Assembly: GCF_001625215.2 (NCBI RefSeq)
Contig: NC_030385.2
Span: 41,255,598-41,319,597, forward strand
From: Daucus carota subsp. sativus
Lineage: Eukaryota; Streptophyta; Magnoliopsida; Apiales; Apiaceae
Length of the DNA stretch: 64,000 nucleotides
Reading direction: 5' to 3'
Part shown: one piece after another, positions 1 through 10,126 of the stretch
How the letters are laid out: each line of letters starts with the position of its first letter
Position numbering within the stretch: position 1 is the first letter of the stretch
Notes under the pieces: generated by a model
What the model was told of the DNA's origin: nothing
Database searches by the model: none
The model's input: only the letters and a program-made list of their open reading frames with translations
Program-made: the position numbers and the translations under genes

Positions 1-75
1 TTTGTTAAGCCTGAACTGTCTGCTGGTAATTTCCAATTTGTGTACTCTCTGATGTTGTTAAGTTTCTGACTTTAG

Positions 76-1956
76 ATATCAACTCTCAAATAAAGGGGAC
101 TTCCCATCGCTCACTGTCACAAAGAGGGAAGTCGGCGGGTCTTTCTACACAATTCGTGAAATTGTCCGGGAAATAATCCAAGAAAATAGAGTGTTGGGCC
201 CAGCTAAGTCGAAAATAGATGAGCAAGATGCCGATAATTTTTTTGATCATCACCCGCTGGGATCAGTTGCTATGGAACCTGACATTCCCACAGGATCATC
301 AAATGGACCTCATATAGTAGATACTTCTATCTTGCCTAATACTCCTCAGAACACAGTGGAATCACAATTTTCTGGTATTAGCGAAAAATGCCAAGAACTT
401 GATAACCAAAAGCTCGATGACGGAATAATTGTTAACGGCAATTTTTACCAATCTGAACGGACACAAGGTTTTGGTGGAAAGTTGGAGAATGAACCACCAA
501 TAGTCAGAGGGGACGATATTTTGGAGAAAGCAGTTGTGATTCCTAAGGCCAAAACAAGCCCCCTTGCAGCAGATATCATCATAGAGACATTTCCAATAAA
601 GCCGGTTACTAACACAATTGCTCTGGATGGAGATTCAGGGGAACCACGAGTCATTGCTGGAACTTTGGAAGAGAATGAAAGTGTAAACATGAATGTGGAA
701 ACAGTCAACAGTGTTGATATCTTAAATACAGAGGATGTTCAAGAAAAGTCTTCTAAATTTGTGGATGAGAAAACTAATTTAAATGCAGAGGATGAAGAAG
801 CTGATTCGTCACCAGAAATCCTCAATCACTCTGCAAGGGAAATTAGCACTGTGCTGCGGGTTGATGATGACAGGACGGATCTTGAAAAAAAGGATATCTT
901 GCCTGCTGAAATACATGTGAGGTTTTGTTTTATGTGCCTTTCAGTTATTACAACAAGTAGGCTTGGTGTTGTCTCGCATCTAATTTTCAGAGTCAAATGT
1001 TTTTGGCTGGTTTTTCAAATAGGATGGGAAACATAACACATCTCAAATGAATTGTTGTCCTATAATCTGTGAAGTCCCAGTCAAACCTGCTAAAGAGATG
1101 AATATAAGATAGCATTTTAATTTGTGTGAATGAATTTTAGTAGTTTGCTAGAACAGTAATTTCTCTTTTAACACTCGGGCCTTATCTCCATTATATAAGC
1201 CACTAATAGCTACTCAAACCACTTTTTGAATGGTAATACCTAATAAGATATAAAATTTTAAATTTCCTGCCACCTGACCTTTTTAAATTAGCATGCGACA
1301 TGTTCAATTAATGTGTAATTGAGGGGGTCTCCCACGACTGCAGATACATAACTCCACTTGGAACTGTACTTTTGCCCCCCCGGAGAATCGCTGCAATTGC
1401 TTTAGCATTATTTGACTCAATATGCCAGCCTAAGAAGCAAGTAGCTGAACTACTACTGCTTTCATTTATACTTTATATTCATGTTGCTTATATGCATGTA
1501 TATACTGACTGGTATTTTCTATATTTCATTGTAGCATACGAGTGTCCCAAATGGTACAGAAAATCTCAATCCCACTCTTAGTGGTGGTTTTCAGGTTCAA
1601 TCGATATCTGAAGAAGTTATTGCAACTGAAAAGAAATCGGGTATCCAGAATAGTAGCAGCTCCAAGAAATCAAGTGATCCAACATTAGACAGAATTAGTC
1701 TGTAAGACTCTCAGCTATCCCATTTGCAAAAATCTTCATTTGATCAGAAAATGATCTACAAAGTATTCAGCGGAGTGCTAGTAGAATTTCTAACATTTGC
1801 AAAATATCTTATCTTACCTAATTTATTGTTATTTTTTATTTTTGAAGCGAGTCATGGGAAGCAAATACTGACAGATCTGGTGGGCCGCAAACTAATAATC
1901 TTCTAGAGTTTGTCAAGGCATGTATTACCGCGTTTGTGAAATTTTGGTCCGAATAA
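76..1956 (+). CDS. At3g52170-like uncharacterised plant protein (3' part; 5' exons outside the window)
   Basis: Three exons fit: 76-916, 1535-1701 and 1848-1956, joined in phase to give at least 371 residues and a TAA stop. The first visible exon follows a TTTAG acceptor and enters mid-codon, so earlier exons lie upstream of the window. It starts with a conserved-looking block (GDFPSLTVTKREVGGSFYTI, then IREIVREIIQENRVLGPAK) that I recognise from the plant family around Arabidopsis At3g52170, annotated only as DNA-binding. A long acidic, low-complexity middle follows. The short last exon ends in FVKACITAFVKFWSE, a tail I also associate with that family. The split codon CT|C between exons 2 and 3 restores this tail; reading through the donor would stop at once. 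Function is unknown. The family call comes from memory of the N- and C-terminal blocks; the exon structure is strong. Confidence 0.65.
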
Positions 1957-3621
1957 AGTATTATCTGCCTTTGCATTTTATCTGCTGCTCTTTGTGTGAA
2001 GAGTCGGTGCTTGTAGTCTCAGTATGTCCTAAAGTTTAGCGTCAGCATTTCCGGTTATTTCTTGCCAACTTCATATGCTGTGTTTGACTAGCAGTTGAGT
2101 GATTGCTGTGGAAATAATTACTGTACGATATCTTGCACCATGAGCATCTTAGATTATATATCAAGCTTGATAGATCTTTGTAGGTAGCCAATGCGTCAAG
2201 TTCCTTCTGATTATGTATCTTATTGTAGATCTAAACTGTGAGTGTGTTTTTTTCTGAAACTGTGAGTTTTTAAAAATTAAACTAGCACAAATGATCTTTA
2301 TTCTTAGCGGAGAAATATTCCAGTTGTTTGTATATCATGTCTTGTGTTTTTTTTCCTATTATCATTCGTATATTCTGGATCATCTGTCAAATTAAAAATA
2401 TTTATGTAAAACTAGGTCCATTCAAGTTGATATCATGCCAACAATTTTAATTAATATGATGTTACATCTTTAGAGCATCATGGCATTGGTTGGCCAAGAG
2501 TAACAAGTGCATTCTGCATCAGTCAAAAAAGACTTGTATCCATCTACATATCTTCAACTACAAGCGGTGTTGATTCACGTGAAGTATATACCTTACCCAG
2601 GTCAACCAATTTTGCACCATTCAATTCTACTCCCAATATTTGATGGATGTAAATAAGAATCAAATAAGTCCAGACTATTTTAAGTTGCGTACACTCTACA
2701 AATTTTATCTCTTAAGTTTGAAACTTTCTAATAATTTCTTTAACAAGTATACAAAGCAAACACTGTTGATAACTTATTCTCGATATTATTTATAAAAAAA
2801 TATGTGTTCTAAAGATTCTTGATTTATTGGGAAATCCCTTAATTTTTAAAATATGTTTTATCGATTACACTTCGATTTGATTAAAATTCCAAATTCATCA
2901 ATAAATTTTTGATAAATCAGTAAATCATCATAAATCCTGAATCATCAGATTAGCCGATTAATTTGATTCTTGATTTTTACCATCATGACTTATTTTCAGT
3001 CGATGATGTCCTAGCCGAGTGGTATCTTTAGACCAAAGGCATCTGGCATGCAATTCTATTCTACATACAGTAGAAGAATATTGATAATGTATGTTGCGAA
3101 AAAAACCCACAAAGGCTACGTATATAGAGGCGAATATAAAGGGGGAGTAGACTTTATGGGAATTGGATTTAACGTAAAATGGAAGTTCCACATGAGAATC
3201 AACTGAGCTGCGGTGTTTTGTAATTGACAAAAGTGAAATTGGCAATAAGAATGATGGGTGATCATTCATTCGTTCATTCTCTTGGATCAACTAGTCTTTG
3301 CTTAGCTTGTAATGAAATCCATTGCCTTCCCATCATTTACTCGGATTCCACTATATGCACTTATAATTCGCCAAGAATATGTCACATGGCTTTTGTCTTC
3401 TCGTAAGTCGTAACAAAAACACAAAACTCTTGCTTGCAGGGTGATCGCGATGTGACCAAATTATTGATTTATTTTATTCAATGTTCTAAAACTTTTTTAT
3501 TTATTAAATTACAGTCAAGTTTTATGGAGGCCGCAGAGTCTTGAAGTACACGTGTGTTCGGCAAGTAAAATATAGTTTAAAATATTACAAAATATATTTT
3601 TTTCGAAGATATCAATTTTAT
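1957..3621. other. Intergenic, AT-rich
   Basis: This holds the 3' flank of the preceding gene and then AT-rich DNA. The short open frames on both strands lack domain signatures, splice-compatible neighbours or conserved motifs. I see no gene, RNA gene or clear terminal repeat here. Confidence 0.5.
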
Positions 3622-4460
3622 TGTAACATCCCACATCGGTTAGATAAAAGAGTATTCGGGCCTTTATAAGCACAATCAAATAACTAATGTATAATAACTA
3701 ATGTATACTGGGACAGAACCAGAAATATTTTCCGGGGGTCGAAATTTTACTAAAAAATTTTTAAGGACAAAATACTACAAAATTATGAATTTTAATCATA
3801 TAAATTGATTATATATAAGGGCTTGGGGAAGGTTTTAGGGGGGCTAACGCCACCCCATACCCCCCTTCCCTCCGTACCTGAATATATACCGATTTGCTAG
3901 CATTTTTGGGCCGACCTGTGGTGGGTAATTGGGTCCGGTATGCATCTAGTTATGAGCTTGAGATGTTATAAATGGTATCAGAGCTCTACGGCCGGAAGTG
4001 CCAAGGCACTCTCCGGATTGATTATATATAAATTGATTATATATAAGGGCTTGGGGAAGGTTTTAGGGGGGCTAACGCCACCTGAATGTATACCAATTTA
4101 CTAGTATTTTTGGGCCGACCTGTGATGGGTAATTGGGTCCGGTATGCATCTAGTTATGAGCTTGAGATGTTATAAATGGTATCAGAGCTTTACGGCCGGA
4201 AGTGCCAATGCATTGTCCGGATTTCGTAAGTTTGATTGTTAGCTCGACGGGGCCGTCGAGCATATAAGAGGGAGTGGTTTGTAACATCCCACGTCGGTTT
4301 GATAAAAGAGTGTTTGGGCTTTTATAAGCACTACACAAATAATTGATGTATACTAATTTTTTAGTATTTTTGGGCCGACCTGTTGTGAGTTGTTGTGTCC
4401 GATGTACATGTAATTGTAGGCTTGTGGTATCAACCTGATACCAACGGTAACATCACACGT
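3622..4460 (+). mobile_element. TRIM (terminal-repeat retrotransposon in miniature), nested and rearranged
   Basis: Three related LTR-like blocks open with TGTAACATCCCACRTCGGTT (3622, 4280 and a fragment near 4447) and share TTTTTGGGCCGACCTGT further in. Directly after two of them is TGGTATCAGAGC (3973 and near 4173), the standard primer-binding site for initiator tRNA-Met. A purine-rich tract (AAGAGGGAGTGG, from about 4266) stands immediately before the LTR at 4280, as a polypurine tract should. The 3' LTR is about 160 bp and there is no coding capacity, so TRIM is the right class. The first LTR is interrupted at about 3707-3886 by a separate insertion containing a G/C-rich core. The middle copy lacks its 5' half and begins inside that inserted sequence, so the locus is a nested or recombined pair rather than one intact element. 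Confidence 0.75.
3707..3886. mobile_element. Short insertion inside the TRIM LTR
   Basis: Compared with the uninterrupted LTR at 4280, the first LTR is split here by about 180 bp that includes GGGGAAGGTTTTAGGGGGGC. The left edge has a doubled TAACTAATGTATA, which may be a target-site duplication. The right part of the same insert recurs at about 4030-4080 in the truncated middle copy. It has no coding capacity and I cannot assign a superfamily. Confidence 0.45.
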
Positions 4461-5470
4461 CGGTTAAAAATTTGCTATTTTTTTTTTACGGCTTGATAGC
4501 TATTATAATAATTTCATTATTTTTTGTTAGTTATATTTTGAATCACATGAGGTAAAATAATTATATCGCTTTTCCAAATATTGTCTTAAAGAAACAACTA
4601 TTAAACATTTACGTGATTTTAGTTATCATTTTTCTTATAAAAAAATTAAAATAGAATTTAGAAAAAAGGTGTAGTATTTGATCGTATTTTTAAAACTACT
4701 GTTCAAATGAATACATAAGTTAAAAACAGTTTTCAAACACTAATTACTTGAAAAGGATGAGAATGTTATTTTCAGAAAACCAAAAATAATACAAAACAAT
4801 GTTTGTATCTTCAAGAAATTATGAAAGTCGGATTTTTATATTTTCCTGATATAACACAATTTCTTAAAATTCCATAAAGATAAAAATAAATAAAAATCTA
4901 ACACCACTTGCGACCTGATAATTTCAACTTTTAAGTCTCAAAAATGCCAATTTCCGGAACAAGAGCGTGCCAAGAAAAATAGCACTCATTAACAAAAGTT
5001 ACTTTATGTGTTTTGCCTGGAACGAATTTTATGATGCTCGAATATGTGTACTTTCAGACCGCACAGAAATGCCGATGTTGTCGCAAACATTCCATGTTGG
5101 TTATTCGTACAGCGAACAGATGGTAAATTTTTTTGGTTCTGCTGATGTGCAGAAAGAATGTTAACGAGGTTAATAACGTCAACAGTGTCCATCTTTTTCC
5201 TTACAAGTAGGACTAACGAGGCATCTATTATTTCTGTGTACTCTCTAAATTATCCGAAAAATACAAACTATTGATTGCGAAAGAAATTGACAGTACATAT
5301 TACTACTATATTTCAAGGTTCATTATAAACGAGGATGACTGTACGTTGTGTATGATTTAATCAGTATGAAAACTAGCTTCCTAAAGAATATTATATAATT
5401 TATAAAATTTTAGAAGGATCGAAGTTTTGAATAACAAGTAGTTTTATGAAATAAAAGATACTGACACAAG
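4461..5470. other. Intergenic, AT-rich
   Basis: AT-rich sequence with two overlapping short open frames on opposite strands near 4967-5192 and no recognisable product. I see no repeats with clear ends. Confidence 0.45.
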
Positions 5471-5860
5471 TGTTAGGAATAAAAATAAGAGACTCATTAT
5501 TTAGCTGCCGCATACATAAAATAAATACATATGCGGGATATTCATGTCCCAACTCATACTAATAATATGATTGAACAAACTAGAATAACCTTTAATATTT
5601 AAGGATACGCTCTCGATGACTGAATATACGTTTTAAACATACATATATAGTCACCACAAACTTAATCAAATTAGAGTTTAATTTTGAAATATATAACTTC
5701 AATTAGAGTTCAATTCTGAAACTTCTAACTCAAATTAAAATCTAATTAATATCAAGTTCATATCCAACAATACACCACATGATTTTATAAAGGGTCATTC
5801 CTGACTCGGCTCCGATAACGCAATTCCGAAAGAAAAAGAATCTGAAATAGAACTAAAATG

Positions 5861-5922
5861 TTGACGATCCTTTACTCCGACAACATCTAGGGTTCCTCGA
5901 ACAATGTGATATCTCACACTTA
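5861..5922 (-). pseudogene. rps12: Plastid rps12 fragment joined to ycf1
   Basis: The reading frame that carries the ycf1 piece continues into [19 protein letters not shown], the C-terminal region of plastid ribosomal protein S12 with one changed residue (V where I expect A). The usual GRSKYG end is missing; the sequence diverges after the DRQ codons. ycf1 and the rps12 3' exon are not adjacent in normal plastomes, so the junction is a rearrangement made before, during or after transfer to the nucleus. Confidence 0.75.
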
Positions 5923-5929
5923 TTTGTAT

Positions 5930-6133
5930 CATTTCTCCAAAAGTTGACAAGCTAGGCGGATACGTAAAAGAGATTCTTCCTTTTCCATCACTTCGGCATG
6001 TATAAAAAAAATATTGTGACATTTCTTTTCTTATAATCCTTTCAAATTTATTATTTTTTATGTATCGTAATGGGCGATTCCATCGTTTATAATCGAAAAG
6101 AAAGGTCAGAAGAGATTTTTCACTCATCATTCA
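5930..6133 (-). pseudogene. ycf1: Plastid ycf1 (TIC214) fragment in nuclear DNA
   Basis: The minus-strand translation contains [35 protein letters not shown] and TYPPSLSTF in order, a stretch I recognise from the plastid-encoded Ycf1/TIC214 protein. About 65 codons are present of a protein well over 1,500 residues long, so it is a fragment and not a gene. It is embedded in AT-rich nuclear repeat DNA between two LTR-like blocks and joins directly to a piece of another plastid gene. The frame is still open, which suggests either a fairly recent insertion or chance. Confidence 0.8.
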
Positions 6134-6960
6134 TGTCCATCAACCGATGCTCCATCCTCACAAACAAGAATCTCTTTTGCTCGTTCTTCCCTTTTTGAAT
6201 ATCACTAAATTTCGGCCTGTGATTTTCAATCACCGATCTTCGTATACAAAATCACGTACAATGATAATGGGTGCCATCATATCTATTGAGTCACTTAATC
6301 CTTGTTTTCTCAGTTCCCGGGCCTACAGAGAACATCACTGGTATCATCCAAATAACTCACCTAATTGATTAAGTCATTGAAACAGTTATGATGATTTCTT
6401 CCGTCTTCTTCTATCTGGAGTTCGAACAATCTTTCTAGGAAAACAACTTCCCAACTTCCCAAGGACATCATATTTGATTTCATTCAGCTCTGCCATAAAT
6501 TAAAATTATTTCCCCCATCAAATAATCCATTCTCAAATTTTGTCCAACTTAATCCATCATGAAATTCGGCTTTTGATACCACTTGTTAGATTTAAAAACG
6601 AGATTCAGTTTCAATTTGCAAAATGCACACAAAAAATTTTAACATGAAAAACTCATGTCCTAATTTATATTATTAATCAAACCGTTAATAATAATATACT
6701 AAATCAAAATAGGATGTTCAAAAATCTCCTGTCTAAGTGATACCTAAATCACAACCCAAATATACTATAAAACAAATGATATAAATTTTATTATTAATTA
6801 ATATCAAAACTATAAACCAGAATATACAATATTATTGAAATTTTAAATTCAGTCAATATCGAAACTTTGAATAAACTCCGCGCCAAAAATAATAAAAAAT
6901 TGAATAAACTCATTTGATCCCGCCCAAAGGACAATATATCGTATACAAAATATATAGAAG

Positions 6961-7226
6961 TAAATCTACAAGCAATAAATAAAAATCCAAAATAGCAAGT
7001 TTATTTATTTAATAAATTAATAAAGTAAGAAGTAAGATGCAGATAGGCAAGATGCTTAGGTAGGAAATAGTTGTAAGAGCTTGACACATACATAGAAAAC
7101 AAATATTTACCCATCTTGTAATAACAACCACCTTTCCCTCTATGTCATATACCTTCCATTGCACGCCTCTTCTTCTCTACAAATACACACACAAACACAC
7201 ACACAATTCAACTCTCATTCCTCAAC
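6961..7226 (+). promoter_or_regulatory. SMR upstream region
   Basis: AT-rich sequence turning C/A-rich just before the gene, with a run of CACACA-type dinucleotides at 7183-7205. There is no canonical TATAAA; CTACAAATACA at 7178-7188 is the nearest TATA-like string. Promoter identity rests on position only. Confidence 0.3.
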
Positions 7227-7517
7227 ATGTCGACAGATCTCGAATTTCGATTATCTCCGATCAAGATAAATTCGAGCGATTCCGTGTGTCCGGAGGACGA
7301 GGAATGCAAGACCCCGACGTTGCCGGGGAGTAGGATTCCGGCGATCCTCAGCTGCCCGCCGGCGCCGAGGAAGCGGAGGGCGGTGCTGCGGCCGGTGGCG
7401 TGTAAACGGAAACTTGAATTCTTCGAGGTGATTCATTTTGAGGAGATAGAGGAGTTTTTTAATCGCGTCGAGTTGGTTCGACGAACGGGGGCGAAGCGAT
7501 CGCGGAGTGACGTGTAA
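7227..7517 (+). CDS. SMR: SIAMESE-RELATED (SMR) cyclin-dependent kinase inhibitor
   Basis: A single-exon frame of 96 residues. It carries the family's ordered short motifs: CKTPT (27-31), RIP (36-38), CPPAPRKRR (43-51), KRKLEFFEV (60-68, the cyclin/CDK-binding core) and EEIEEFF (72-78), then a basic tail with KRSR (90-93) that could serve nuclear import. SIM/SMR proteins bind CDK-cyclin complexes in the nucleus, restrain mitosis and favour endoreduplication or stress-induced arrest. Length and lack of introns are typical. The ATG at 7227 is the first in this frame and gives the usual MS-D-L-E-F type N-terminus. A longer overlapping frame from 7142 in another phase is a shadow. I cannot say which numbered SMR this is. 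Confidence 0.9.
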   Translation: MSTDLEFRLSPIKINSSDSVCPEDEECKTPTLPGSRIPAILSCPPAPRKRRAVLRPVACKRKLEFFEVIHFEEIEEFFNRVELVRRTGAKRSRSDV

Positions 7518-10126
7518 GTCGAGAAATATGCGAGACGAGATTTAAAAATTAAACATATTTGAGTGGTGATGATCGTATTTGATCGCCGTGTTTCGGTTTT
7601 TCCACTTTTTTATGTGTGTAATATACAAATTTATACATCTTTAGTTTTTTTTTTTTGCGCATGGAATTCGGATAATTTGGATCTGAATTATATGAGTTTT
7701 TTTAGTGTTTATCACTCTTGTCTCTCTCAATTTTCGAATAAAGAATTTGAGTTTATAATTTGAAATTTGCTAGTGTCATGGATTGATCGTGTAATTTGTA
7801 GTTGAATGATTAGAGTCTTTGATGACATGAGTAATTGAGAATACGTGTGTGTGTATAATTGAATGAGGATAGGTGGAAATGGTTGAGATTTGGAATTGAC
7901 GATAAGGTTATGATGGACGTAGAGTGATTCACACGGCAGGATGATCAACAACTAGAGCTCATGCCGTGTAACTAATTCATATTATACATTCATGTCGTTC
8001 TCCTGCGACAGTACTCTCGCCCAAAATCAAGCCACTGGTGTGCAATATATGCATGTCTCCGACTCATCTCCGACGAATAATTCAGTCGATAACAGTAGAA
8101 ATATCATCGCACGTATTATCTTTGATTTTTGATCAAATCTTGCAAACCAGTTCAATTTTTTTTTATTTTTTTAACTTCTCCTATATCCGGGTTGAGTTTT
8201 GTGTTTTTGATTTCGCCATCATTCCAGGTTGGATTTTATTTGTATTTATGATCTTGTCATTTAACATAAGTGAGTCGAACTCGAGTCATCAGCGAAGAAA
8301 AAGGTCTGATATCATAGCACGGATCAATTCTCTAACATCCAAAATTTTTGTGAGCCTAAACTCTAATATCATGTTAGACTAATTATTCTAAATTTCATGT
8401 TGGATGGTTTAAGAGAATAATATTGTATTCTAGTAACAACTTTTTTTTAATACTTATGTATATTATATCAAAGTAACTCTTATTTCAAACATCTGTATCG
8501 AGATGAATACGAGACAGTATGAAAAATGATACTGCAATATTAAAGTATGCAATCGTAATTCAACGAATAAATTAATGATTTGATTGATAGGTGAAATAAT
8601 AATATTAATGAAGTGGAGTCACATTGAAGGGGCTTGAGAGTTACGTATTCTAAGACGAAAGTTGAAGTAACGGTTGAAAAGTATGAATAAACACAAAATA
8701 CTCATGACAAAAGCCATGAGGAATCCCAACAAATCTTTCATCTTAAACAATAAGCTCCTTAATTTCACACGGAATAAAGGCCAGACTTGCATAAAGATCA
8801 TGGATGTCCTCACACTTAATTGTTAATCCTGTATTCTACACAACACACTTGTACTGCTATTTCCGGCTTATTTGCTTATCAAGAAAAAGCAAACATGAAC
8901 TAGAAAAGCTGAACTCTAAACCAGCTGAGCATAAACAACATATAATTCATAGTTCATGATACACCTCATATGAAAACACAAAATCTGTGGATGCAGAGCG
9001 GAGATTCCCAACTGCAATGCATGAGGAGAAACTGGAGTAGTTTCTGTCCGTCCCGCTGTGCTGGGAGACTGTTTTTCAAATTATTAAAAAAACATTGAAT
9101 TGATTTAATATATATTACATATTAAATATGGACATAATTTTAGATCATAAAATCATAGAATAAGGATAAAATAGGTGACAAGATTTTTTATTAATATCTG
9201 ACTCGAGTCTGTCCGTATAAGTGGGAAATGTACTTGATGGATCAGAGGAGATGGACATTTTATTATTAAAAATAAATTAAAAGCCATGTGCAGAGGCGGA
9301 ACCATACCATGGCTGGATGGGCTGCAGCCCGGTCCATTTGAAATGTATACAAAAAATTTATATTTTGTTGTTGGCCCAAACTAGTTTTAGCCCGCCCAGG
9401 TATTAAATAACTTAGCCAACCCACATGCTCTTTATCTCTTTTTTTTTTGTCATAAAACTTTCGCGTCAGTGAATCATACCGAAATACAATACCAAAAGAA
9501 TTGGAGAGCTTGTTTCATACATGAAAAAATTTCATCTAATTAAAGGACATGTTCAGAAACCCCACAAAAATTAGATAAAATTTGATGTTTGGAAAAAAAC
9601 ACTAGAAAGAAAGAAAAAATATGCGCGGAAAATTTTCATTCAAAAAAGTCTACCGACTAACCAAAGGTCATGCAGAGATGGCCCCGGAAATTTATCCAAT
9701 AAAACTTCAATGACTGAAAAGAAACCCCGATGAAAAATAAAAATCTATGGAAAGGAAAAGAAGGAGAAAAAAAGGAGGAAAATAAGAATCAAGCATGCAT
9801 GATTATACCAGGCACTGAAACGAAGTCATCTAAAATGACACAATCGTTTTTTATCTATGTTATGCATAAGTATTCGTTTGTAAAAACTTACCGTCTCTTT
9901 CATCCAACCTATCGGGTAGACTCCAAATCCTGATTCATTCCGCCCATGATGTAATGACCTTAAAATAGAGGATAGAGAAAGAATTCATATAATTTTTTTT
10001 AAGAGTCTCATGGAGCGCTATTTATGACCATACTCTTTATTTTTGATTTATAAACTCATTTATATTTTGATTCAAGAACTTATCCATGAGACTCTTGTAA
10101 ATGCTCCAGGATGAATAGGATCATCA
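7518..10126. other. Intergenic, TE remnants
   Basis: It opens with the SMR 3' flank (T-rich, several possible poly(A) signals). A minus-strand frame at 8619-8813 has a hydrophobic middle, but nothing else supports it. Around 9290-9420 a stretch beginning GCAGAGGCGGAACCATACC resembles the ends of common plant DNA-transposon relics; I found no matching opposite end. The remainder is AT-rich with no gene that I can support. Confidence 0.4.

Larger units (their letters stand above)
5471..6960 (-). mobile_element. Degraded non-autonomous copia-like LTR element with captured plastid DNA
   Basis: On the minus strand, an LTR ending in CTAACA (its plus-strand edge TGTTAG at 6584) is followed by TGGTATCAAAAGCC (6581-6568), a tRNA-Met-type primer-binding site. 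Next comes a gag-like stretch around 6550-6370 reading FENGLFDGGNNFNLWQS, which fits the start of copia Gag, broken by stops. A second TGTTAG edge at 5471 opens a block that aligns loosely with the one at 6584 (shared CATGTCC and CTCATACTAATAAT-like runs), so I read it as the other LTR, strongly diverged. The interior between them is only about 0.8 kb and contains the plastid pieces described separately. The outer LTR limits are approximate. There is no integrase, reverse transcriptase or RNase H. Confidence 0.55.

Noticed and set aside
4430-4446. Short palindrome GGTATCAACCTGATACC as a regulatory site
   Set aside because: It sits at the junction of two TRIM LTR fragments and is explained by inverted primer-binding-site-like ends.
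5795-6130. Treating the ycf1-rps12 frame as a functional gene
   Set aside because: It covers short internal pieces of two plastid genes with no start context, transit peptide or complete domain.
8619-8813. 64-residue minus-strand frame with a hydrophobic middle
   Set aside because: It could encode a small membrane peptide, but there is no recognised family, no promoter evidence and no second copy to test conservation.
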